A stretch of 64,000 nucleotides of DNA from Pelecanus crispus (Eukaryota; Chordata; Aves; Pelecaniformes; Pelecanidae): NCBI RefSeq assembly GCF_030463565.1, contig NC_134676.1, forward strand, positions 250,501 through 314,500, read 5' to 3'. Numbering within the stretch: the stretch's first letter is position 1; every line of letters begins with the position of its first letter. Both the position numbers and the translations under genes were made by a program. The notes under the pieces were generated by a model. That model was given only the letters and a program-made list of their open reading frames with translations. It did not search any database and was not told the origin of the DNA. Shown here piece after piece: positions 44,085 to 54,888 of this stretch.

Positions 44085-45070
44085 ACTTTCCAGCACTCTA
44101 AGGCACCTGGAACTGGCCAAGTTTGTAATAGTGGCTGAAAAGATTTCCATCCTGAAGAGGCAGGCAGAGGAAAGGATGGATGAATCACTGAAGGAGACAG
44201 TGTGTGGCTGTAAAGGCCATGAAGAAGTGGAACGCTTAAGCACAGGCTCAGCTCCAGGCATGTAAGTAGTTTCACTGGAGTGAAGGTGGGTGAGTAGCAG
44301 AGGGATAGAGAGTCCTGATGTGCTGCTTGTCCCAGAGGAGAACAGAGACAGGGATGAAGTCATGTGGAATTGGTAGAGTTTATGTGATGATTTTGCTGTC
44401 TAGAGAACTATGTCAAGAAGTAGGATCCACAGTTAACAGAGCTGACTGTAAGGGACGTGCCAGATCCTTCAGCTAACCCTGCACGACTGGAACTGAACTA
44501 TACCCAATGGAAACTACCGTGGATGTGAATTAACATAATTACTGGGCAAACTATCTAGTACAATCACTTTTGAAGTCAATTGTGTCTCCTGCTGTATGAG
44601 CTAAATTGTTCCCTTGTTTAGCCTTAGTTTATTGCATCTTCTTTTACTGATTAATGTGATTCATTCTTTTATTTCGGTTATTAATTATGCATTCGTGTTC
44701 AATTTAGAATAGTATTCTCATGCCTCAATCATGAGTTTCACTGTGCAGCCGGCAGTACAGCCACAGACAACAAGTGGTCTGTGCTGAGTGACAGCTGATC
44801 AAATACAATATTGCCATCCGTGGGAAATTCTAATTGTTCATTGCAATTCAAGACAGGAAATTGAAAATTCAGGAAACTGTCCATTTTCAGGAAAAAAAGC
44901 CCCAAAACAAAATATTTGGCTTTCCTAAGCTACAGTGGCGGTGCTGGAAGCCTTCTGACGGTGCCTGCCTCCCCAGGCTGATGTGCTGGACCTACCTTGG
45001 CGCTGGGGCCTCAGCCCCAGGCTGCAGCCATCAGCCCTCCCCACGGCCTCCGAGATGGTGGAGCGCCACG

Positions 45071-45176
45071 CAGCACAGCACGGCACAGCACGGCACAGCA
45101 CGGCACGGCATGGCACGGCACGGTGCAGCGCGGCACAGCACGGCACGGCACAGCACGGCGCAGCGCAGCACAGCAT
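45071..45176. repeat. Short tandem array of GGCAC/AGCAC pentamers
   Basis: About twenty pentamer units alternate between AGCAC and GGCAC with occasional ATGGC or GTGCA variants, giving frames of ARHSTA-type repeats. Confidence 0.85.
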
Positions 45177-47559
45177 GCCAACCACACTGCGTGCCTGCTG
45201 TTGCCCCTTGTTTCAGCCCTGGTTGCTCCAGAAGCCACCGCCATGGGTTCCCTCAGACCCTGCTCCACCAAAAAAGCTGAGTGGAGGGGAAGCTGTCAGC
45301 ACGTCATCTCCCTGAAACCTCCACATCTGCAAGAATTAACTTAGGAAGTCACTTGTTTCCTAGTACGACGTTTGGCACAGTACTTTCGTTACTTTCAGCT
45401 GTTTCTGGTGGTTTTGTAGGTTTATGTAGGGCTTATTGAGGATTAACAACACAAAGCAATATGGAAACCTTCTGGTCAATAAGTCATATATAGCTGCATG
45501 TAACACCTATGCTGTTAGCAAGCTTTGGCTAATAATGGCAAACCATGAATTCTTACCCAGTTCCTTCTTGCCCAGCAGTCCTAAGTCTCTTCTACCACAA
45601 ACACTATGCAAACAAATAAACCTTTCTCATATTTTGTATATATACTACGCCTTCATATGTTTCATGTCCTAAAGGCTATGCCTTCACATTAAATCTCATT
45701 TTGCACTGCCTTGAGCTACTTTAATTTGAGATTGTCCCTTATACAAACCCCTTTTTATACCTTGTATTCTGGACTTAATGAAAGTTTAGATTAGTGTGCC
45801 CTTTAGGAGATTAAAGTTACAGTGAAAAAATACTGATTTAGAGAGTTGATCAAATTTGGGTTTGAATTTTCTTTTTAGTTAGGATTAGCTTTTTGAGTGA
45901 AGGGATATTTTTGCCAAGAAAAACATATTTTCAGGGTTTTGTTGTAAAACAAATACAAAGATCTGTTTAACTCCAAACCATCAGACTGGGTTATTTGAAA
46001 CAAGCCACCACCAAAAACTCAGTTTGAGGATTTTTCTGTTTTTCTGGAAAAGAAAACCAATAATTTTCCCAAACTAAAGCAGCCCTGCAGGCCTATTTAT
46101 CTCTTCAGTTTTACCTTTGCTCTTATATTGACAGCCATAATGAGAGCCTTCTCTCTTCATTGAGTATGTTCAATGGAAGTTTATTCTTACTGTTTTCAAA
46201 AGAAACAGACACCAGTAAGATCTTTAATCTCATAATTTGCACGTGTGTCTTGATTCATGCTTACACAGAACTGACACCCACAATAATGGACCCGAAATAC
46301 TGAGCCCTCAGCAGGCTCCCAAATGTGTCTGTAAGGAGTGTTAGAGGCAGGCTTCTATTTTTTTCAAAGGCTGCATGACTTATGCTTTCCCCAAAATATA
46401 TTGCATTATTCGTAATATGTGCTGGACACATCACGAACTGTTTCACTTATCTGCAAGATATAGCTGGGGCTTTCTCCTGCCTGGTGAAATGCTTGCGTGG
46501 CTTTTGGGACCGAAAGGCCTATCAGGATATTCTTAGGACCTTCCTCATCCTCTGTCAGAATGACCAGCAATCGGTTTTGCAAACAAAATCCATCAGAGCC
46601 CAGGGGGTTGGGGTAAACCGACCCGCTCTTCCACACCCTGCAGTGGCAGAGCACGTGTGCAGTGGGCTGAAGAAAAGGTGATGCTGGAGCGGTTGTACCC
46701 GAACCGCGATGGAGAGCCTGGGGCTGGTGGGCACGGAGTGTGCCGACATTGGGGAGAGGCAGGGGCATTGGCCCAGGCGTGGACCAGGACACTGCTGCGG
46801 TTGTCATTAGTTACCGCAGACCTTGCCCGCTGCTCGCAGGAGGGAGGGCAACTGTGGCTGCAGTGTGCACGCACTCGGTCCCGTGCACAGCGCTGAGCAC
46901 CCTCAGCTGTGCTGCTGAGATGAGGATGCCTTAATCACAGTGGGGGGTGTGCCTGAGCAATGCTGCTTGCTCCTGGCCTTATGGGAATTAGGCAGATACA
47001 CTAAGTAAATAAACTAACTGAATCTCTTCAATAAATTGGCTGAGCGCCCCACCAGCGTAGCGGTGAGAAACCAGGTAAAACAGCAACTGCAACAACCCCC
47101 AGCCCGAATAGAGCAGAGAGACGCCACCTGCAAACCCCCGCGCGCGGGACCCCCAGCCCAGCCTCGCTCGCAGTACAGCTGTGAACGTGGCACGCACCGG
47201 GCAGGGGAGAGGGCACGAGAAGCATCATCACATATCCCGTGCCTTCCCTGGGAACAAAGAGCAAATAAAGCAGACGGATGTGAGGTCTCGGGCACCTCTG
47301 TCAGCAACACTCTTGGATGAAGAGGCTGACGTAGAAAAACCTCTGCTAAGGACGTGGCTGGGCTGCGCTGCACGGGAGGGGTCCCACCCGGCAGCCGGGG
47401 AGCTGGGGGCACAAAGGTGCGAACGGGCACGGAAGAGGCTGTCAGGGCTCCCATGGACTGGCCCACACGTAGGCTGGTGAATGTGCTCATCAGGTTATTT
47501 GGGTGCTGGGCAGCCAGGTCTGAACAGGCAGGGACGGCAGGATGAGCCCAAAGGCCCAT

Positions 47560-47645
47560 CCTGTTAGGTTAATGGTTGGACTGGATGATCTTAAAGGTCT
47601 TTTCCAACCTAAATGATTTGATGGTTCTGTGATTCTATGATTCTT
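47560..47645 (+). mobile_element. CR1 LINE 3' tail
   Basis: GGTTAATGGTTGGACTGGAT then GATCTTAAAGGTCTTTTCCA, ending in the CR1 tail repeats TTCTGTGATTCTATGATTCT. Only the last 90 bases are present. The sequence matches the reverse of the copy at 35729. Confidence 0.9.
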
Positions 47646-48859
47646 TCTCCTCAGCCTTGTCACCTCCTCCTCAGCCCAGCTGCTCTTTGAATACATTTGT
47701 GCATTATTAGTGTTTATTTACTTGCTCATAAGGATAAAAATTAATACAGATTTATTCTAGTTCTTATCTTTATTAACCTTTTCAGAAAAATAATAATTTG
47801 ATAATATACAGAAATAATATATTGGACACCCCCCCCAACAGAAGAGGATCCAGGTTCAATAAATGCATGTCATCAGCTGTGACTGACTCATTCATTTGAG
47901 ACCCCCTGTCTTTCTTAAGAAGAAAACCAATAACATAAATTTGTGTTTGAACATCAAGAAACAGCTCTCTCCATTTTAAAATACCTTTCTAATTTTCATA
48001 TATCCCAAGGCAAAGTGAACCGTTGTTGCACTCCATGGCAGGAAAACATTAATGGGTTTTAAATGCTACTACCACAATAATGCTCTTTAATTTGCTTCCT
48101 TTACATTTTAGACAACTATGACTGTTCTATCAGCAAGGCAGGCTTTACAGAAATAAAAAAGGGTAAAAGAAAAATGGTGTGCCTTTCATCATTTTCTTTG
48201 TAGTGATCCTGACGTTAGAGACATCTATAATATATGTACAGAACAAACAATGGTTTAAGCCTATCACCAATGTAATAACAGGGCACGATCGCTAAGGAAT
48301 ACTTTGTAAATGTTGGAGATGCTGAATTGACTGAATCTCCAGCACTTCAAACCTGTGTGTTCTGCAAATACCCTGAAATTGACTCTCTGCAGTAACAGTT
48401 CCCTGAAGAACTGAAGACATTTTTCAGAAAAGAGCTCCACAACTTTGCAGAGGCTGAACACTATGAAATAATAAACATTTATTTAATAAGACACAGTTTA
48501 AGATATTTGATACTGTTTGTGCTGCATTTTAGGAAGTCCTAGACCTAGACAGTTGGAGCTTAACTGAAGCGATTGCTTATTGCACATTTAGTGTATGGCA
48601 GTGTGCTGCATTAGCCATCACATTTTTTGCTTTTGTGATTTTTGTGGTGGAGGGGCTCAGTATTTTGAGAACTCAAATAGGAAGCATTTATGTTTCTGAA
48701 TTCTCGGGAACTGTGGCTGGCTGGACAGAGGCAGTCCCAGCTGAGCCTTCCTGGAGAAGACAAAATGCTTCAAGCGGGACTGCTGTGCTCGTGGTCCCAG
48801 GGAGCACAGAGCGACAGGGATGCAAACTGCAGGCACCTCCAGGCAGGGAGATGTCGTCT

Positions 48860-49565
48860 TCATAGAGCCATAGACTCACAGAACGGTTTGGGTTGGAAGG
48901 GACCTTCAAAGATCATCTGGTCCAGCCCCCCTGCCATAGGCAGGGACATCTTTCAGTAGACCAGGTCGCTCAAAGCCCCGTCCAACTTGACCTTGGACAC
49001 TTCCAGGGATGGGGCATCCACAGCTTCTCTGGGCAGCCTGTGCCTGTGTCTCACCACCCTCGTCGTAAAACATTTCTTCCTTATACCCAATCTAAACCTA
49101 CTCTCTTTCAGTTTAAAACCATTGCCCCTTGTCCCATCACTACAGGCCTTGGTAAAAAGTCTCGCTCCATCTTTATTATAAGCCCCCTTTATATATTGAA
49201 AGGCTGCAGGAAGGTTTCCCTGGAGCTGTCCCTTCTCCAGGCTGAACAATGCCAAAGCTCTCGGCCTTTCTCCATAGAAGGGGTGTTGCAGCTCTTGGAT
49301 CATTTTTGTGGCCTCCTCTGGACCCGCCCCAACAGGTCCACATCTTTGTTGCGCTGAGGGCCCCAGAGCTGGGCGCAGGGCTGCAGGGGGGGGTCTCGCC
49401 AGAGCAGAGCAGAGGGGCAGAACCCCCTCCCTCGACCCGCTGGCCACGCTGCTGGGGATGCAGCCCAGGACACAGCAGGCTTTCTGGGCTGCGAGCGCAT
49501 GTTGCCGGCTCACGTCCGTACCTTCAGCGCCCTGGTGCACAGAGCATGCCTTGGGCTCACTCAGC
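48860..49565 (-). mobile_element. CR1 LINE 3' fragment, about 700 bp
   Basis: Reverse-oriented tail (CATAGAGCCATAGACTCACA), GGTTTGGGTTGGAAGGGACC, the 'first in-frame' avian blocks TTCCAGGGATGGGGCATCC, CATTGCCCCTTGTCCCATCA and GGCCTCCTCTGGACCCGCCC, and the more 5' block GATGCAGCCCAGGACACAG. It is 5'-truncated. The open frames across it on both strands are remnants or chance. Confidence 0.92.
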
Positions 49566-49735
49566 CCATCAGAACAACAAAAGCCCCAGCGGCCTCATCT
49601 CCTTCTCCACCTCCTCCTCACTCGCAGCCCAGCATGCAGAGGAAATGCAGCCCCTGCACGCCGGGGGGCTCGCAGAGGGCTGCTGCACCAGCACCCCACA
49701 CCCCGATGCCCAGGCCTTCCCACAGTCAGATTTTT

Positions 49736-49789
49736 CTGAGGAAAGAAGTTGTATTTGTGAAAAGGGAAAGCACCTCGATGCATCAAATA
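49736..49789 (+). repeat. 54-bp direct repeat, left copy
   Basis: Matches 51196-51249 at 51 of 54 positions; the three differences are all transitions. Core words: AAAGAAGTTGTATTTGTGAA and AGGGAAAGCACCTCGATGC. Confidence 0.9.
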
Positions 49790-51195
49790 TGTAGGAACTT
49801 AACCCACTTCTTTTTATTAGTCAGCCCCATCTATAACCTGCCAAAATGTGCTTTTTAGTTTAGTTCTAGCAAATGTGGTCATCAGCGCTAGAAACCGATA
49901 TCCTAAAGTGATGGCAAAAGAAACAAAGCTCTGTCCACAGCTGCTTTATTTGTAACGTTCAAATCCAGGCAGAGGTTCATATTTCAAAAAGCTTCAAAAT
50001 TCAGGTGGTGATCATGGCCATGTCAGATTTCCATATACCTACATGTAGATACAGACTATATATAGCATATGTATATATAGTTTCTGCTGATAGCGTATTC
50101 GCACACCAAATGCTAGAGAAGCAGAGTTGGTTCTATATACAAAAGCATAAACGATGACAGAAGAGATGGAATACACTTATTTAAGCCAAGCTGCGTAGCA
50201 GAGAAACATATTGAATTTTTGTCATGTGGGTGGCTTACGTTTTGTTTGCTTTTGGCCCCTAAGATGCTCAAAGACACACTGATAAAATCCACGCACGTAG
50301 AGGAAAATGTCCTTTTCACCGTTGCTCACTATCTTGATTAAACACAGAGAGAAATGACTTGCTAACAAGGCTTAAACTGGAGTCCTCTCTCCAGTTACTC
50401 CATGTACTCATTTTATCCCTACCAACGTAGGCAACAGCTCAACCTGCACGTCTGGCAGCCAGGACTCGGGACGCCTCCAGTGCTGCCCTGCCAGATGGGC
50501 ACCCAGCAAAGGGTGCTGGGGCTGCCCCACACACCCCCAGACTTTGTCACCCCGACGTCGAACGCCAAAGTGCTGAGGAGAGAGAAGTGGAGGAGACCGA
50601 ACACCGCCAATCTCCTGCTCAGCCCTTCCCTGCGAGCACAGCAGCATTCGTGGCCATGAGGACCAGCCCCTGCCCTCACGACGAGGGTCTGCACTGGTGC
50701 CCAGCCCTCGGTCACAGCCCCCTTCTGCACGTGCTGCAGCCTGCACGGCCCTGGGTGCGCAGGGGCAGGTTGTAGCCAAGCTGTGAAAAGGCAGCTCAGC
50801 GGAAAGAAAAAGCAGCTTCAATCAAAGCCTGAGCTTCTCCTGCTCCCAACTGCTCAGTTAAAAACATACTGCCTGTGCGCATAGCATCTTGACCTTCCTC
50901 AAAATAATAATAAAAAAAAAATAATCCAGAGACCTTGCTAGGATGGAGGCATTTGCTCTTTTCTTTTCTCCAGTGACACAATGCACAGTATTTCACACCA
51001 ACAGCCAAGCTAGCCATTCTTCCCAGGGAGTATTGATGTCTAAGCAGCATGCGAGCTGAGGTGAACCAGTTACCACAGCTTCAAGGATCAATGGAGCACG
51101 CTGCCTCCAGTTCGTAAGTCAGCAGATCCGCCAATTATATCCTTGATCTGTCCTGACTTCAAAGGGAAGCTACAGCCTAGAAGCAGAGCAGGCAA

Positions 51196-51249
51196 CTGAA
51201 GAAAGAAGTTGTACTTGTGAAAAGGGAAAGCACCTCAATGCATCAAATA
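51196..51249 (+). repeat. 54-bp direct repeat, right copy
   Basis: Second copy, AAAGAAGTTGTACTTGTGAA and AGGGAAAGCACCTCAATGC, ending exactly where the 51249 CR1 begins. Confidence 0.9.
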
Positions 51250-51712
51250 CAGCTGGAAGGGACCTACAACGCTTACCTAGTCCAACTGCCTGACCACGTC
51301 AGGGCTGACCAGAAGCTAGAGCGTGTTGTTAAGGGCAGTGTCCAAATGCCTCTTGAACACTGACAGGCTTGGGGCATCGACCACCTCTCCAGGAAGCCTG
51401 TTCCAGGGTTTGACCACCCTCTCGGTAAAGAAATGTGTCCTAACATCCAGCCTAAACCTCCCCTGGCACAGCTCTGAGCCGCTCCCAGGCGCCCTGTCCC
51501 TGGATCCCAGGGAGAAGAGCTCAGCACCTCCCTCTCCACGTCCCCTCCTCGGGAAGCTGCAGGGAGCAATGAGGTCGCCCCTCAGCCTCCTCTTCTCCAA
51601 ACCAGACAGACCCAGAGTCCTCAGCCGCTCCTCACAGGACGTGCCTGCCAGCCCTGTCACCGGCTCTGTTGCCCTCCTCTGGACACATGCCAGGACCTTC
51701 ACATCCTTCTGA
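51249..51712 (-). mobile_element. CR1 LINE 3' fragment, second subfamily
   Basis: CAGCTGGAAGGGACCTACAA, CACCTCTCCAGGAAGCCTGT, TCCAGCCTAAACCTCCCCTG and GGTCGCCCCTCAGCCTCCTC mark a reverse-oriented CR1 of a different subfamily from the 48860 copy. Its 3' end directly abuts the right copy of the 54-bp direct repeat, and no tail octamers are visible. Confidence 0.9.
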
Positions 51713-52734
51713 AATTTAAAACACAGAGCTACATGTTAGAGTTGGAAAAAGTCTAACAGCTCACTGTTCCTCCTCCTTTGCCTCTATCATGCTCTTGTTT
51801 TTTTCTTCCCCCTGTGTGCTTTGTTGAGCCCGCTCAACTCACAAACCCAGCAGAGAACGACTAACTTCTTCCTGGGTCCACAAGTTGCATTGGTTCCACT
51901 GAACGTGAGAGCTTACACAAAAAGAGATTATGACCATGTTGTCTGCAGCAGGAGAATCATCCGATCTCAGCACTCAGAGCTGACAGATTAAGTTAAGCTG
52001 CAACATGCAAAGTCACCTTCAAGCTTGTTCTCAAGAAGACTAGCAGGAAAAGCTGGTAACATTCAGTTACAAAATATATCAAACATCAAACTGCATCAAA
52101 CTCCGCTACAAACGCTAACAATATTTAGCAGACATTAAATCATTCAAGCATCATACAGTGCAATTTTCTCACAGCAGAAAGAAAACATTCTCCTGATACA
52201 CATTTCACCATTGAAGCTCATTTATCATTCCTTATCAGCCTAAGAACTAAAAGCTTCTGTACTGTTATCTAGCAGAAAAGGGTTTATATCAGAAATTTAG
52301 ATTCTGGGCAAAACTTTTGGCACTGCATCCCTCCCTGACTTCTACTCTAAGGAAATGAGCAAGCAGCACTATCTAACCAGATCATCAGAAATGGAAATGG
52401 CTGGATTAAAGTAGCTCAGACAATTACAGGAATGAAAGTCAAGAACAGAATCAAGAGCAACCCGATCCAGTTGGTCGTGAGGAATCTCTAAGCATTCACA
52501 GGCAGTCAACCCAGCAGGCCTGAACAAAGTAGCCACCAGTTAGCAAACTAATGCATTTCTTCACAGAAAAGGTAAGCTTGCTAGTGATCAACTGAAATAC
52601 TATGAGAATTGTTTTTTAGAAACAATTATGATATTCCTAAATCTGGAAAAAAAAAGGTCTTTTATCCTATATAAGAATAGCTGTACCATGTTTTAGTGTT
52701 TTCAGCATGTTTTTAGCCTGTTTTAGTGTTCAAC

Positions 52735-52880
52735 CACCTGCACAGTAAATTTTTTTTTTTTAAATGTTCAGATGGAATTGCCTCTTGCCTTGTCACCGAG
52801 CACTACTGAGAAGAGCCTGCTCCATCTTCATTATACCCTTCTCATGCAGGCAGGAACTTTTCATATTTATATAAGATTTA
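52735..52880 (-). mobile_element. Short diverged CR1 fragment
   Basis: GGAATTGCCTCTTGCCTTGT, CACTACTGAGAAGAGCCTGC and TCCATCTTCATTATACCCTT align with the reverse-oriented CR1 middle block 'cattgcctcttgtcctgtcac...actgagaagagtctggctccat'. Both ends are missing. Confidence 0.75.
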
Positions 52881-54708
52881 TCATTACAGCATCTGGTCCT
52901 ACTAGCTGAAAAAAAAGCTATTGTTTATTACAAAAGAGAAAGTAGATTACCTATATGGTTGAACACGTTATTGTGCGTGGCTGACCAAAGTTACTTTAGT
53001 GGATGCGATTCGCAGATCTCAAGGCATCCAACTAAAACCAGGAAGATAAACTGGGCCTGCACTGTCATCCGACATTTCATTACAAGAGCAGATACAGCAA
53101 CACTGACAACCATATTTCACTCCATTGTGCAAGTCAATTCTGCAGGTTAAGATTCATCAAGAAGAGTTAAAACAAGACACAGGATATCATACCCAAGAAA
53201 TACAAACTTTTTTTCTCAGCACGAACCCACATATTTAGATATTATCCTTGTATCACTTTACTAATCCACATTTCCCCAACGCAAGAATAAACTCCCATAA
53301 TAATGTGTCGAATTTGTCACTTAGGTTACGTCCAAAACCCCACTCTCAGAGTTACAGCTGGCTGTGATTGCATTGGGGTAGGTGGATAAAAATAAATTCC
53401 GATTTCAGCAATACTGAGCCGGGGGGCAATCCTACTATGCATACACTGTCTCCAAAAATTACATTATGTTTTCTTAACTGTGATAGTACAGTTCTGGGAA
53501 GACTGCATTAAGGATACCTAAATTATTCTGACATGCCATTTATTACACTCAATTTTATTTCTACACCATTTGACACAAAATAAGTCATGTTTATAATACA
53601 GTTTGTCATGAAAACTGCTTAGTAGGACACAAAAGAAGTAATCTTACTTGGAAAAATTCAGCAGTTGTTTGCCTTTCAGCACTAGCAGTTACAACAGAAG
53701 AGGTACCATTATTGTATAATAGTATATTTCTGTAGAGGTAAGGGATTACAGAAGAAACAAAACTCCATAGGAAAAAAGCATCATGCTGTTCCTTATCAAA
53801 GATACAAAAACAAAGCAAGTGAGGAAAACAAGTTCTGCTTTGTTGAAGGTACAACATTGACATTTGAAGCCAAGAAGAGAAAAGTCCAGAATTTCATATA
53901 AGACAGTTATCAGGTCAGTTTTAAAATGAAAAATCCATTTTATGTTTAACCCTATTCAGGTATCGTATGATAGAACAGAACAATGCATTCTAAAACTGGA
54001 ATATGAGTTATATCTTACCCCTATTGGTAATATTACTTAAGTACACTACTGTCCTATTCATTCAGTAATTTACAAGTGTTAATAAAGCCCCTTAAAATCT
54101 TTTTGTTAGGTTTGTTTTATAGCTGGGAGCATAAAGGCAGAACGGTTAAACAGCCTGAATTCTAGAAACATACACAGTCCCCAAAAATCATGCCTCTAAA
54201 AATCAGGCCATAAGGGTTTTTTGTCCCCACACCACAAAGGAGGAAGTTTCAAATTCAGGGAAAAAGCTCCTGGTTTCCATTTCTCAGTTCTTAATCAGAA
54301 TGAAAGACCCTTTCTTGTCTATTTTTGTCAGCCATATCTAGACAACTTTCTTTAGGCGTAAGTCTGGCTAAACTCTAACAACTCACTACCTGTTCCAACA
54401 CAGATGCTGTGTCCTTACAAGTACTGATAAAAACAATTTGTATGGTCGTGAAAAGAGAGTGTGCTGACAGAGATTAAAAATAATCAAGCAAAAGAAAGAA
54501 ACAGGAGGGAGAAAGTGGGTTCAGATGCAGTACCACTTAAGAAAAATAACACAGCATGTCAAGGAGTGCCATAAGCTGCTTTAGAACATGACAGTCAGCG
54601 TCTTCCAAACAAGAAAAAGGCTAACTGAAAGCAGCATCTATTTAAGACAGTAAATATGCCATTACATAATTAACCAACAGCCAAAAGCTTTACTCATTAG
54701 TTGTACAG

Positions 54709-54714
54709 TTTATT
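54709..54714 (-). terminator. SEC11C: SEC11C poly(A) signal
   Basis: TTTATT on + gives AATAAA on -, about 120 bases after the SEC11C stop codon; it is the first such hexamer downstream. Confidence 0.65.
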
Positions 54715-54834
54715 TAGACAAAAGCTTGCACAGTTTTGTATACAGAAATTAAAACATCTGAAATATATTAGGTTTTTTACCCTGTATATTTAACTTTGTA
54801 CTTTGTTCTTGGAAAAGTGACCTTTTTTTTTTTT

Positions 54835-54888
54835 TCAGGATTCACGTTTCAGAAGTACATATGCTCCCATTACTGCCAGAAGAGCATA
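54835..54888 (-). CDS. SEC11C: SEC11C exon 6 (C-terminal helix)
   Basis: Codes [17 protein letters not shown] then TGA, directly followed by a run of A residues on the sense strand. The acceptor is TTCTTTTGCAG|TA. Confidence 0.94.
   Translation of the reverse strand, partial: YALLAVMGAYVLLKRES

Larger units (their letters stand above)
44090..54690. other. GRP-SEC11C intergenic region
   Basis: No gene is recognised in 10.6 kb. It holds a GGCAC/AGCAC array (45071-45176), CR1 fragments (47560-47645, 48860-49565, 51249-51712, 52735-52880) and a 54-bp direct repeat (49736-49789 and 51196-51249). GC-richer islands at 46.6-47.5 and 50.4-50.8 kb contain only accidental open frames. The stretches 45.3-46.5, 47.7-48.8 and 52.9-54.6 kb are AT-rich with nothing I can name. 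Confidence 0.6.

Noticed and set aside
44059-44265. A charged 68-codon + strand frame right of the solo LTR, ending at a GTAAG
   Set aside because: It begins inside the LTR end, and no upstream or downstream exon or family match supports it.
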